The notes under the pieces were generated by a model, which saw only the letters and a list, made by a program, of their open reading frames with translations, was not told the DNA's origin and did no database searches. From positions 1 through 64,000 of IMG/VR virus record IMGVR_UViG_3300047321_000093: a stretch of 64,000 nucleotides of DNA. The stretch is one strand, 5' to 3'. Position numbers and translations under genes: made by a program. Below are positions 33,687 to 40,901 of the stretch, one piece after another. This DNA is from a virus. Position 1 is the stretch's first letter. Every line of letters begins with the position of its first letter.

Positions 33687-34678
33687 TGCTCACCCTTGAT
33701 CTTCATGCCATCTTTGAAAAATCGCGCGTTGTGCTGCGTGCAACCCGCGTTCATTGCGTCCCACTCATTCTCAAAACCTGCCGAAGCCCACCACGAGCCA
33801 CCCGTCGATTGCTTCGGCAGAGCGGCCAGGTATTGCTCAAAATTCGTCGCGTTGAACAGCGTTTTCGGGCGAAGGTAGGCGGACCATTTTTTATCTTTCG
33901 CCCACTGCTTGACCTTCGCATCGATCACCGCCTTAGCCTCTTCAACGGTTGCGCCTTCGCCGAGTCTCGCTCGGATCAGGCGGGCGTTCGATTCGACCAT
34001 CCGGAAACTCGAGCCGGTGCGGGCGTTCAAGTGGGCAAGGATTTCCTTCACGGAATCTGATTCCTGCACTTCGTCCCCGTCTTCCTGCTCATCGTCGTCC
34101 GCATCGTCGGGTTCACCCGACAAGGGTTTTTCTTTCTGTTCCTGTTCCTGTTCCTGATTAGGACATGTCTTAGGCGTAGCCTTGTCGGAAGTCTTTCCGC
34201 TAGGCTTCCTGAAAGCCTTATCGAAAGCCTTACCGAAACCCTCTCCAAGGTCATGCAGAGCGGCTCTCAGCGAATCGAATGCCTCCCATTTCAGGTCGCA
34301 CTCCGGGATCAAATCCCACTCAGCACTCCATGAGGTCACCACGTTCGGTGACTCAGGCTTATTGCATTTCAGAGCATTAGGAATCCATACGACCTTGGCT
34401 TTCCAGTCGGCTTTCACCATGTCTTGCTCGAAGGCTTCCGCGAAGGCTTTGTCGAAGTCTTCCGTAGACCAGTCGAGTTCTTCCGCCATTGCGGCACGGC
34501 CACTACGGAACAGACCAGGGATCGGGCCAGTGTGCGGGCCGGTCAGCAGGAACAGCCACAGACCTTGCCCGCACGGCGGGATCGCAGACAGCTTCCGGAA
34601 CTTCTCGTCGCCCCACATGCGCACTTCGATCTTTCTGTAACGCGATTTCTTTTCTGGCTTGCCGACTTGCTCACTCAT
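33683..34678 (-). CDS. replication initiator (lambda O-like)
   Basis: 331 aa. The N-terminal part (about 15-110) resembles the winged-helix domain of phage initiators. The middle is low complexity with KAF/EAF heptad-like repeats (70-86 and 148-170) and a QEQEQEQ stretch. Residues about 215-285 form a conserved phage C-terminal domain (ILAHLNARTG...RPKTLFNATNFEQYL). Two groups of 12-base DNA repeats lie inside, so it probably binds its own gene as origin, like lambda O. Confidence 0.72.
   Translation of the reverse strand: MSEQVGKPEKKSRYRKIEVRMWGDEKFRKLSAIPPCGQGLWLFLLTGPHTGPIPGLFRSGRAAMAEELDWSTEDFDKAFAEAFEQDMVKADWKAKVVWIPNALKCNKPESPNVVTSWSAEWDLIPECDLKWEAFDSLRAALHDLGEGFGKAFDKAFRKPSGKTSDKATPKTCPNQEQEQEQKEKPLSGEPDDADDDEQEDGDEVQESDSVKEILAHLNARTGSSFRMVESNARLIRARLGEGATVEEAKAVIDAKVKQWAKDKKWSAYLRPKTLFNATNFEQYLAALPKQSTGGSWWASAGFENEWDAMNAGCTQHNARFFKDGMKIKGEQ
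34179..34238. repeat. 12-base iteron-like repeats, cluster 1 (possible origin)
   Basis: Five tandem 12-mers of the type GCCTTATCGAAA (start 34179, 34191, 34203, 34215, 34227) lie within the initiator gene. Just beyond (34140-34165) is a purine/pyrimidine-skewed CCTGTT repeat. Iterons next to an easily melted tract inside the initiator gene are the lambda-origin arrangement. Confidence 0.5.
34421..34468. repeat. 12-base iteron-like repeats, cluster 2
   Basis: Four further 12-mers (GTCTTGCTCGAA, GGCTTCCGCGAA, GGCTTTGTCGAA, GTCTTCCGTAGA). They also encode an amphipathic protein repeat, so selection on protein is the alternative explanation. Confidence 0.45.
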
Positions 34679-35057
34679 GGGTCATCCCCTCGAAAGCAGC
34701 CGCAGCGGCTTTGTCTTCCTTTTGCTTGCGCTTGTTGCATGTCTCGCAAAGGGTTTGGAAGTTTTCAACGACATTCAGTCCGCCGGCCTTCAAAGTGACA
34801 ACATGATCGAGAACGAGAACATCGCGGTAGCCGGTCCCCGTGAGGGTGTTCGTGTACAGTGTTTTGTGGCCGTCGTAATCGACCGTCGACTCAGAAGCAA
34901 TTGCAGGGCAGCGTTTGCATTTGAATCCGTCTTGATGGAAAACGTGTCGACGAAGCGCAGCATGCGCTGGGTACTTGAACTTCAAGCGCCTAACGGACGT
35001 AACAACCGGCCAGCGGTTGCCCCATGCATCAGTCCAATATGCTGCGTATTCCCGCAC
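34671..35057 (-). CDS. HNH endonuclease
   Basis: 128 aa from GTG 35057. CKRC (about 47), LDHVVTLKAGG (about 83) and LCETCNKRK (about 103) make a complete HNH site with zinc cysteines. It is placed between the initiator and small early genes, so it may be a homing or recombination nuclease. TAAGTG junction with the gene before. Confidence 0.78.
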   Translation of the reverse strand: MREYAAYWTDAWGNRWPVVTSVRRLKFKYPAHAALRRHVFHQDGFKCKRCPAIASESTVDYDGHKTLYTNTLTGTGYRDVLVLDHVVTLKAGGLNVVENFQTLCETCNKRKQKEDKAAAAAFEGMTHE

Positions 35058-35165
35058 TTACTGCCCCTTCAAATCAAACCGGTCATAGACGCGCTGGCAT
35101 GCCTCGAGAGACAGCCATCCAGCGCAATAGGCCCACAGCAGAGCCCGTTTAGTAAGCGTCTTCAC
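35058..35165 (-). CDS. 35-aa hypothetical protein
   Basis: GTG start overlapping the previous stop (GTGA). Reads KTLTKRALLWAYCAGWLSLE, amphipathic. No family recognised. Confidence 0.45.
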   Translation of the reverse strand: MKTLTKRALLWAYCAGWLSLEACQRVYDRFDLKGQ

Positions 35166-35332
35166 GCGAGCCCCTTGTCCGATTCCATGCGTTTAATCTG
35201 TGCCGGCGAACGAGCCTTGATTTCGGCCCGCAGCAGACTCCACAACTCAATCCGTTGCTCAAGGGACTCAGCATTGACGAGCTTCATGCCGAGTTCCTGG
35301 ATGCGCTGCTCGCGAACCTGATCGGCATTCAT
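35162..35332 (-). CDS. 56-aa helical protein
   Basis: From ATG 35332 (MNADQVREQRIQELGMKL) after GGGGG. Charged coiled-coil-like. Function unknown. Confidence 0.55.
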   Translation of the reverse strand: MNADQVREQRIQELGMKLVNAESLEQRIELWSLLRAEIKARSPAQIKRMESDKGLA

Positions 35333-35333
35333 C

Positions 35334-35420
35334 TCAACCCCCAAACAGCGGAATAAGGACCGTCGCCACGAAGCAGGAGCCGCAGGCGATTACGCACAGG
35401 ACGAAGATGAGGGCTTTCAT
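35334..35420 (-). CDS. 28-aa membrane peptide
   Basis: MKALIFVLCVIACGSCF and a second hydrophobic half: one membrane span with cysteines. Coupled as ATGA to the CII-like gene; its stop is one base before the next ATG. Confidence 0.5.
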   Translation of the reverse strand: MKALIFVLCVIACGSCFVATVLIPLFGG

Positions 35421-35839
35421 GCTGCCACCTTCGATTTCATCTTGGCCCGCAGTTCGGCCGTGCGCTGCTCAAGCTCCCACAACTCCCGCATCTCGTCGTC
35501 CAGGATCATTTCGCGCTGATGCTCGATCCATTGCGTCAACAGCGTGTGTCCGACTAAACACTCGAACCGGGCAACTGTCGTGATCGGCAGATGCCAAACC
35601 TTGCCGGCGCCATCCTTCCCGTTCTTGATCTTCGAGAACTGTGAAGGTGACAACCCGAGGTAACCGGCGTAGGTTTTTTCCATGAACTTGAATTTCGAGA
35701 GTTCGATTGCTTTCAGGATCAGTCCCGACTCGCAAGTAATTGATTCAACTACAGAAAGATCCACGCGTTGCGGCCGATTCATACGACACATCAGCGGCAA
35801 TTCGAACTGAGTGACATCACTTGACACTTGAGTTGACAC
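35417..35839 (-). CDS. CII-like transcription regulator
   Basis: 140 aa. Residues about 42-80 form an HTH (ILKAIELSKFKFMEKTYAGYLGLSPSQFSKI split over two helices) like CII-type regulators. The C-terminus is a Glu/Arg coiled coil, probably for tetramerisation. It is the second gene of the leftward early operon after cro, the cII position. Assignment rests on the HTH and position. Confidence 0.62.
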   Translation of the reverse strand: MSTQVSSDVTQFELPLMCRMNRPQRVDLSVVESITCESGLILKAIELSKFKFMEKTYAGYLGLSPSQFSKIKNGKDGAGKVWHLPITTVARFECLVGHTLLTQWIEHQREMILDDEMRELWELEQRTAELRAKMKSKVAA

Positions 35840-35969
35840 TTGAGCCTCACGTTAAATAAAAGCGCCATATCGACGCTTAACGACTAACAGGTCCTGAGTG
35901 AGCAGCGAACCCCAACCCGAAAAATCTATGTTCTTGACTTCAAGTAGTACTAAGGCCTTACAGCCTTGC

Positions 35970-36242
35970 TTACCTGGTCTTACGACTCGTCTCGCCACCG
36001 GTATTCGGCTGGGCGTCGTCGATGGCCGCATGCGAATCAATCCCATCACCCCAGATGTCGGGCCGAAGTTCGGCCAGCGTGAAGCGAGGGTCATGAGCGA
36101 CAATACGTTTGCAGAGGTCTGGGCCTGGCTTGCGCGTACCCCGCGAGCACAGGTACAGGTAGTCGACATTGATCCCGACCGCGTCAGCGAACAGCTTCCG
36201 TTCAGCGGGTTTGGTTGTCTTGAAAAACGTCTGGAGATCCAT
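35970..36242 (-). CDS. Cro-like (YdaS-type) repressor
   Basis: 90 aa. It starts MDLQTFFKTTKPAERKLFAD, with FADAVGINVDYLYLCSRGTRKPG as the HTH. The YdaS-type pattern is typical of Cro in Burkholderia prophages. It is the first gene after the leftward promoter, opposite CI. It would bind the same operators to favour lytic growth. Confidence 0.78.
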   Translation of the reverse strand: MDLQTFFKTTKPAERKLFADAVGINVDYLYLCSRGTRKPGPDLCKRIVAHDPRFTLAELRPDIWGDGIDSHAAIDDAQPNTGGETSRKTR

Positions 36243-36272
36243 GTGGCTACCAATCAGTCAAAGTGTGTAGCC

Positions 36273-36301
36273 AATATAGATCAAAAAGATTTGCGAATCA
36301 A
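36273..36301 (-). promoter_or_regulatory. leftward early promoter (PR-like) with operator in spacer
   Basis: Minus strand TTGATT (36301-36296), 17-base spacer, TATATT (36278-36273). The spacer is occupied by the operator GATCAAAAAGATTTGC (36279-36294). It drives cro and the whole leftward early operon. Confidence 0.75.
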
Positions 36302-36353
36302 GCTATGCGATCTGCTTTTACAAATCTTTTTGCACGTTGATCAAAATGATTGA
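36279..36353. promoter_or_regulatory. three CI/Cro operators (OR-like)
   Basis: Sites at 36279-36294, 36321-36335 (CAAATCTTTTTGCAC) and 36339-36353 (GATCAAAATGATTGA) share the pattern caaATCnnnnnGatC. The second and third overlap the region expected for the repressor's own promoter, with TTTACA at 36317-36322 as a possible -35. The lambda OR organisation is the closest comparison. Confidence 0.65.
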
Positions 36354-36372
36354 TGCCGCCATCATTCGCCCC

Positions 36373-37131
36373 ATGAAGACAGTCAAAGAGATCCGGCTGG
36401 AGAACGCTCGCTCGCTCGCAACAGAGGGGCCGGCAGAGTTCGCCCGTCAAATCGAAAGCAGCACGCAACAGGTCAATCAGGTCATCGGGCCGTCGCCATC
36501 TCGCAATATCGGCGACAAGCTGGCGAGACGGATTGAGTCAGCGTTTGGCAAGCCAGAGGGGTGGTTAGACGTCCAGCACAATGCAGAGCAAAACGATGTT
36601 TCAAAAACAAGTCAACCCGAGTCGTTAATTAAACGTTTGCTTCCGGACGACCAAGGTAATGTGGTCACCTGGGAAGCGCCGGAGGATCTGGACCACGATA
36701 TAGATCGGGTCTGGATCGATCGGTTTGACTATCGTTTTTCCGCGGGGACTGGCGTGATTCAGTGGGAAGTAAGGCAGAAGAAGGCGCTTCCGTTTGACCT
36801 TGGTTTTTTTCGCGCCTTGGGAGTACGACCGCAAGACTGCAAGCTGGCACAGGTGCATGGCCGCAGCATGGAGCCTTACCTGTTCAACCGCGACATGATG
36901 ATGATCTGCTCGAGCAAGACCAGGGTTAAGGACGGTCTGATCTATGCGATCGTCTTTGAGGACGAGCCACTGGTGAAGCAGATATTCAAGGAGCCGGAGG
37001 GCGCCCTGAGATTGCATTCATATAACCCGGAGTTTCCGGACAAGGTGATCCATGCCGAGCAGCTGGAAAGCCTGCAGATCGCCGGCGAGGTGATCTACCG
37101 GTCGGGATCGGGTCTGGCAGGCGGTAACTGA
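36373..37131 (+). CDS. LexA-like CI repressor (S24 peptidase)
   Basis: 252 aa from ATG 36373; in-frame TTG 36337 or ATG 36346 overlap operator 3 and are less likely. An N-terminal HTH (KEIRLENARSLATEGPAEFA...) is followed by an S24 domain with A-G cleavage site (FSAGTG, about 122), catalytic Ser in VHGRSMEPY (about 158) and Lys in PLVKQIF (about 196). It represses lytic promoters and is inactivated by RecA-stimulated self-cleavage, so the prophage should be SOS-inducible. Confidence 0.88.
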   Translation: MKTVKEIRLENARSLATEGPAEFARQIESSTQQVNQVIGPSPSRNIGDKLARRIESAFGKPEGWLDVQHNAEQNDVSKTSQPESLIKRLLPDDQGNVVTWEAPEDLDHDIDRVWIDRFDYRFSAGTGVIQWEVRQKKALPFDLGFFRALGVRPQDCKLAQVHGRSMEPYLFNRDMMMICSSKTRVKDGLIYAIVFEDEPLVKQIFKEPEGALRLHSYNPEFPDKVIHAEQLESLQIAGEVIYRSGSGLAGGN

Positions 37132-37162
37132 ACAGGTTCCATCTGAAACTGACGTAAGCAGA

Positions 37163-37188
37163 AGCCCAGCCCCGCGCTGGGCTTTTTC
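37163..37188 (+). terminator. terminator after the CI gene
   Basis: Perfect 8-bp stem AGCCCAGC/GCTGGGCT followed by T5. It lies between converging genes and may serve both strands. Confidence 0.85.
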
Positions 37189-37387
37189 ATTTCTGCCGCA
37201 AGGCAAACCCCTCCCGCCACAGCACGGCACCTACCGCCGTCAGCAAGGCTATGTCCTGCGCCGGCAATCTCTCCCAAGCGCCAGCAAGCCAGCCAGCGAA
37301 CGCTGCGCACGTGTCGTCTATCGAGAAGTCAGCCCGGCCCTCGGCGTTCAGGCGCTCGAACATGGTGATTACGTCGTCTGCAGTCAT
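37187..37387 (-). CDS. small protein of the immunity region
   Basis: 66 aa, MTADDVITMFERLNAEGRAD..., with a very good AGGAGG ribosome site 5 bases before the ATG. It is transcribed leftward from the second operator cluster towards CI. Position resembles accessory immunity genes (rex-like); no family recognised. Confidence 0.6.
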   Translation of the reverse strand: MTADDVITMFERLNAEGRADFSIDDTCAAFAGWLAGAWERLPAQDIALLTAVGAVLWREGFALRQK

Positions 37388-37431
37388 GGCGTCCTCCTGC
37401 TTGCACCTTCTACAGAATATGCGAAAACGCT

Positions 37432-37535
37432 AAATCTTTTTGATCTATCAGCGCGGCTGCGACGATAGAAATAATTGTTGAGCCCCAGCAAATCGTTTTG
37501 CACGATAAAGCTTTGCAAAGCAAATCAAATTGATC
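37432..37535. promoter_or_regulatory. three CI/Cro operators (OL-like)
   Basis: Sites at 37432-37445 (AAATCTTTTTGATC), 37488-37504 (CAAATCGTTTTGCAC core) and 37521-37535 (CAAATCAAATTGATC) match the immunity-side operators. They lie between the minus-strand small gene and the rightward operon and would repress both. Confidence 0.65.
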
Positions 37536-37541
37536 TATGAT
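37513..37541 (+). promoter_or_regulatory. rightward promoter (PL-like) with operator in spacer
   Basis: TTGCAA (37513-37518), 17-base spacer, TATGAT (37536-37541). The spacer contains operator 37521-37535. It starts the plus-strand operon that ends with int or beyond. Confidence 0.75.
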
Positions 37542-37579
37542 TCTCTCCATACCAGCACAGCAAACCACCGGAGAGAGTC

Positions 37580-37819
37580 ATGAACTCAAGTCAACGTCGT
37601 AAAGCGTATCGCGCAATGCCGAAGGCCGGAACCCGCGTCGAGTGGACACTGAAGAGCGGCAAGGTCAACAGTGGAATCGCAGTTGGCCCGATGCCGATCC
37701 ACCGCGATCAGTGGAATCAAGAGCGCCGCAACGTCCCGAACGTTCGCCGTCTGCGCGTCGCCCTGGGGAGTGGTGCGCACTCGCATCCTTTGACGCATGG
37801 CATTCGCGTTGTTGCGTGA
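37580..37819 (+). CDS. 79-aa basic protein, first gene of the rightward operon
   Basis: Preceded by GGAGAGAG. Arg/Lys-rich with no family match (MNSSQRRKAYRAMPKAGTRV). The first position after a PL-like promoter suits an N-type antiterminator, and the basic N-terminus would be compatible, but this is only inference. Confidence 0.5.
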   Translation: MNSSQRRKAYRAMPKAGTRVEWTLKSGKVNSGIAVGPMPIHRDQWNQERRNVPNVRRLRVALGSGAHSHPLTHGIRVVA

Positions 37820-37827
37820 GATCGACC

Positions 37828-38013
37828 ATGACCCTGCAAGAGCAAGGATTCCGGCTTCTGGTGCTGGTGGAACGAACAAGGTTCAAGAGCAACTGGTTCC
37901 ACCCCGCCGAAGTGCCGCAGATGATCGCGTGCGGTTGGCAGGATGCGACAGACATGAGCGACGAAGAATATGACACCGCTGTCGCTCGCTGGAACGGCGA
38001 TTACGAAGAGTGA
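37828..38013 (+). CDS. 61-aa hypothetical protein
   Basis: From ATG 37828 (MTLQEQGFRLLVLVERTRFK). The longer frame from 37642 overlaps the first gene and is rejected. No family recognised. Confidence 0.55.
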   Translation: MTLQEQGFRLLVLVERTRFKSNWFHPAEVPQMIACGWQDATDMSDEEYDTAVARWNGDYEE

Positions 38014-38062
38014 CCGTGAAAGACCAAAACCGCCGCAGAGCCGCGGCAACAAGGGGAAGGAA

Positions 38063-38386
38063 ATGAGCGAGCACCTGAAGGCATTTCTGGCTGCGTATCT
38101 CGGATGGGTTGATGCGGGCGCGGTCGAGGATGGATGCTTCATGCGCGGAACGGGCCTATGCAACAACTTCGAATACTGGCTTGCAGAACGCGGAATTGGC
38201 TTATCCGATGCCGAGTACGAAATCCATCTTCTGAGTAAGCAGTTTAAGTCGGAAGGTCTCGACCAGCATTACCCATTCGGCGGAGAAGATGCATACGACG
38301 AAGCCATGGTGAAGGGTGAGCAACACCTTAACGCCGCCCGCATCGCTTGGGTCCGCTCGAAGGTTGCGCAACACGAAGTAGCTTGA
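38063..38386 (+). CDS. 107-aa hypothetical phage protein
   Basis: From ATG 38063 after AAGGGGAAGG. It contains FMRGTGLCNNFEYWL and HYPFGG. This pattern occurs in small phage early proteins of unknown function. It is followed directly by the first structured gene-free stretch. Confidence 0.55.
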   Translation: MSEHLKAFLAAYLGWVDAGAVEDGCFMRGTGLCNNFEYWLAERGIGLSDAEYEIHLLSKQFKSEGLDQHYPFGGEDAYDEAMVKGEQHLNAARIAWVRSKVAQHEVA

Positions 38387-38966
38387 CTGTTCGTAGCGCA
38401 GAGCCATACACGGCTCTCCAGTGCGAATAGCACGAAGTAGAGGAACACGGGTACAGCATGGCGCTATCCCGGTTTTGAATGTGATCTTTAACCTGACTAG
38501 AAGAGATACCCGTAAGGGAGCGCTCAACGCCCTACCGCTGAAAAGATCGGGGCCTATCAGTTATCCGCCTGGTCGACAGATTCGACTATAGAACGGATCG
38601 CTGATTGAGCAGTACCGCCAGGCCGGCCAAGATGCACGGTCGGTCTGGATGCAGTTTTTCGTGAATGGCGTTGTGCGGCGTGGAAAGCAGACACGCACTG
38701 CAAGCGGGAGTCTGGCCCGCAACCGTAGCGCATTGAACTGGAGCCACCGATCAATTACCCCGACTCGGCTCCGCGCAGAGAAGTAACGGTGACAACAGCT
38801 AAAACGGACAGCCGGCCTAGCGACCGGCCACAGCGTCATTCACGAAACATTGCAACGATCCCTTTCCATCTGCCGATTCATCGAGTCGGCAGCAGTGAGG
38901 GGGATTGGAGAGTCGGCGTAATGCCCGTTAGGACAACTATGCGCTGCGGCGCACAAGGAATAGACC
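38387..38966 (+). ncRNA. candidate structured RNA, about 580 bases
   Basis: No credible ORF on either strand with a ribosome site. A series of perfect hairpins is visible: AGAGCC/GGCTCT (38400-38417), GTGC/GCAC (38421-38433), GCCTGG/CCAGGC (38567-38623) enclosing GTCGA/TCGAC (38572-38586), GCCGG/CCGGC near 38812-38827, CTGCCGA/TCGGCAG (38870-38892) inside CGATCCC/GGGATTG, and TGCGC/GCGCA (38940-38953). A gap this size is exceptional in an operon where genes overlap. Family unknown. Confidence 0.5.
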
Positions 38967-39245
38967 ATGGATATCAAAGGTATCAGCAAGGCGAAGATTC
39001 TGGCAGCGCTGTACAACGCGAGCCGTACGCAGGGTATGGGTTTTCTTCAGGCGAAGAACGGCGACATGTCCGAGTCGGAAGCACAGAAGCTTCTCGATGC
39101 CGGTCACACGTATTTCGATTACCTGCATGGCCGGGTGATGAAGATCGACTTGAGCGGCGACGAACTGCGGACCGCGCTGTATGACCGCGACAACGGTCAG
39201 GGCGCAGCAGAGGAAGCGATCACGCGAGCACTGGTAGCCGCATAA
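38967..39245 (+). CDS. 92-aa hypothetical protein
   Basis: AAGGAA lies upstream of the ATG. Helical, starting MDIKGISKAKILAALYNASR, and contains a YFDYLHGRVMKIDLS stretch shared by many small phage proteins. Function unknown. Confidence 0.6.
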   Translation: MDIKGISKAKILAALYNASRTQGMGFLQAKNGDMSESEAQKLLDAGHTYFDYLHGRVMKIDLSGDELRTALYDRDNGQGAAEEAITRALVAA

Positions 39246-39271
39246 CTCGCGCCACGACGCAGGAGACTGAA

Positions 39272-39613
39272 ATGAACGAAGAACGCCTGCAGCAGATGGT
39301 GACGATGCTGCGCGGATTGCCGGAAGAGAAGCGGGAGAACTTCAATCTCACCGACTGGAACTGTGGGACAACGGCGTGCGCAGTCGGTTGGGCCTGTCTC
39401 GATCCCGTGTTTATCGAGCAGGGTCTGACGTTTGACAGTTTGCGCATCGCGCCCGAATTCATGGGAAACGACGGCTGGTATGCGGTCAAGACGTTCTTTG
39501 ATATCACGTTCGACCAGAGTCGAAAGTTGTTCGATATCGGCTACTACGAGAAGGGGGCGGGAACCGGGCCCGATGAAGTTGCCGACCGAATCGAAGCATT
39601 CATCGCCGCCTAG
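39272..39613 (+). CDS. 113-aa hypothetical protein with CGTTACAVGWAC motif
   Basis: The segment NLTDWNCGTTACAVGWAC with three cysteines is a recognisable recurrent phage/bacterial motif of unknown function. AGGAGA precedes the ATG. The rest is helical and acidic. Confidence 0.62.
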   Translation: MNEERLQQMVTMLRGLPEEKRENFNLTDWNCGTTACAVGWACLDPVFIEQGLTFDSLRIAPEFMGNDGWYAVKTFFDITFDQSRKLFDIGYYEKGAGTGPDEVADRIEAFIAA

Positions 39614-39621
39614 GAGCCAAC

Positions 39622-39741
39622 ATGGACCGCCTGCACAACATGATCCGCCTGCATTTCAACGGATTTGACGAATACACGTGGTGGTGTGGGCGGTGGGTCT
39701 ATCGCCGTACTGTTGACTACCGCTATGTCACTTTGCAGTGA
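39622..39741 (+). CDS. 39-aa hypothetical protein
   Basis: TAGGAGCCAAC lies before the ATG. Trp/Tyr-rich (YTWWCGRWVYRRTVDYRYV). Function unknown. Confidence 0.5.
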   Translation: MDRLHNMIRLHFNGFDEYTWWCGRWVYRRTVDYRYVTLQ

Positions 39742-39749
39742 GGGATGAA

Positions 39750-39869
39750 ATGACCTCAAACGATGCATTCGGCTATGCCATGGCATTCACATTTGGCTGC
39801 ATGGGAGTTCTCCTGCTTGTCTACGCCGCATGGCTGACCAAGGAACTCTTCTCCGGGAAGAAGAAATGA
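39750..39869 (+). CDS. 39-aa membrane peptide
   Basis: One transmembrane helix (FTFGCMGVLLLVYAAW) and basic C-terminus. Coupled as ATGA to the next gene. Confidence 0.5.
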   Translation: MTSNDAFGYAMAFTFGCMGVLLLVYAAWLTKELFSGKKK

Positions 39870-40000
39870 CAGCCACATACATAACGATCGGCCTGAGTGC
39901 CTGGGCGATTGCCGCCTTATTTGCGATCGCAGTCATCCGTGGCTCCGACGAACGCCGCAAGGATCGGAAGCGGGAAACGGAATGGAGGGTGGAAGCATGA
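39866..40000 (+). CDS. 44-aa membrane peptide
   Basis: One transmembrane helix (ITIGLSAWAIAALFAIAV) followed by a very charged end (RKDRKRETEWR). Overlaps both neighbours by 4 bases. Confidence 0.5.
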   Translation: MTATYITIGLSAWAIAALFAIAVIRGSDERRKDRKRETEWRVEA

Positions 40001-40245
40001 AACGCATCGCATTGATTCTAGCCAGTGTCGCCATGCTTGCGGCCTGCACCGACGAGACTGCGGCACGAAAAGCGCTGGAGGCATCCGGGTTCAGCGACAT
40101 CAAGCTGACAGGATATTCGTACTTCGGGTGCGACAAGCACGACACATTCTCGACGGGATTTGAAGCCCGAGGACCCAAAGGACAATTCACCGAAGGCGTC
40201 GTCTGCTCTGGCTGGATGAAGGGCGCGACGATCCGGTTTGATTGA
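39997..40245 (+). CDS. small lipoprotein
   Basis: 82 aa from ATG 39997. Signal peptide with lipobox L-A-A-C (C17). The mature part has further cysteines and a pattern typical of phage-encoded small lipoproteins (FGCDKHDTFSTGFEA). Possible superinfection-exclusion or envelope function. Confidence 0.65.
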   Translation: MKRIALILASVAMLAACTDETAARKALEASGFSDIKLTGYSYFGCDKHDTFSTGFEARGPKGQFTEGVVCSGWMKGATIRFD

Positions 40246-40255
40246 GGAGGTCGCC

Positions 40256-40423
40256 ATGAAACACCAAACCGACGACGGTTGGCAGGACTGGGACTACTGG
40301 TCTACGGTCGCGAGCCAAGTGCTTCGCGAGGAAAAGAAGCAGGCCGATTGGCTGGCTTGGCTGAGGTTCCGCGCGGAGTTGCTGGGGCCGTTTGATGAAT
40401 CGACAGGAGATTTTGAACGATGA
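40256..40423 (+). CDS. 55-aa hypothetical protein
   Basis: From ATG 40256 after GGAGG. Trp-rich N-terminal (MKHQTDDGWQDWDYW). No family recognised. Confidence 0.5.
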   Translation: MKHQTDDGWQDWDYWSTVASQVLREEKKQADWLAWLRFRAELLGPFDESTGDFER

Positions 40424-40635
40424 GCAAGCAGAGCGAAGCAAAAGAGGCGCAAAACTATCGCAAACAGCCGATGTGCTGCCAGTGCTGCGCGCACTTCTCG
40501 ATGGACCGCGTCAAGGTTAAGAAAACTTGGCTGACGAACCCGGTGCTCGAAGACAAGAATCTACGCTGCGGTGTCGGTGGTTTCGCGGTACAGAAAACTG
40601 CATCGTGCGATCGGTTCGAACTCAAGGCTGACTGA
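40420..40635 (+). CDS. 71-aa cysteine-rich protein
   Basis: C-C-Q-C-C (about 19-23) and later C50 and C63 form a possible zinc site. It is followed by a second structured gene-free stretch. Confidence 0.55.
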   Translation: MSKQSEAKEAQNYRKQPMCCQCCAHFSMDRVKVKKTWLTNPVLEDKNLRCGVGGFAVQKTASCDRFELKAD

Positions 40636-40901
40636 TTCAACGAAGCGACGGCCGCTGTTTTATTTTCTATAAGCCGCGAGCGGATGAAAGGCCGCAAGAA
40701 TTCATGTGCTGGGTACACGTGATCGGATGGTATCGCCCGAATCTTTCGACGGACGTGGGCGATTCCATTTCCCTTGACCCTGACAGCCGGGAAAGACCGG
40801 CGCCCTGACGGAACGGAGTTTCCCACTGCAACAACGCCGGATAACCGGGGACCGGCCTCCGTTCCGCCAGGGCCTAACCTTTAACGAAATTGAGGACTGC
40901 T
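40636..40901 (+). ncRNA. candidate structured RNA, about 240 bases, with a 17-bp stem
   Basis: Successive hairpins: CCGCT/AGCGG, CATGTG/CACGTG (about 40703-40721), ATCGCCC/GGGCGAT (40732-40763) with an inner CGA/TCG, GCCGG/CCGGC (about 40786-40801), then a 17-base arm at 40802-40818 pairing with 40857-40873 with one mismatch around an inner CCGG/CCGG helix. No T-run follows the last stem. The density of perfect pairing suggests a folded RNA rather than a spacer. Confidence 0.55.

Noticed and set aside
32205-33878. 557-aa plus-strand ORF opposite the primase-helicase
   Set aside because: It is the high-GC antisense shadow of a gene with clear Toprim and Walker motifs; no ribosome site, composition biased to Arg/Ala.
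38557-38839. Minus-strand ORFs of 65 and 92 codons in the 38.4-38.9 kb island
   Set aside because: No ribosome sites, Arg/Cys-rich, and against the direction of the operon; hairpins explain the composition better.
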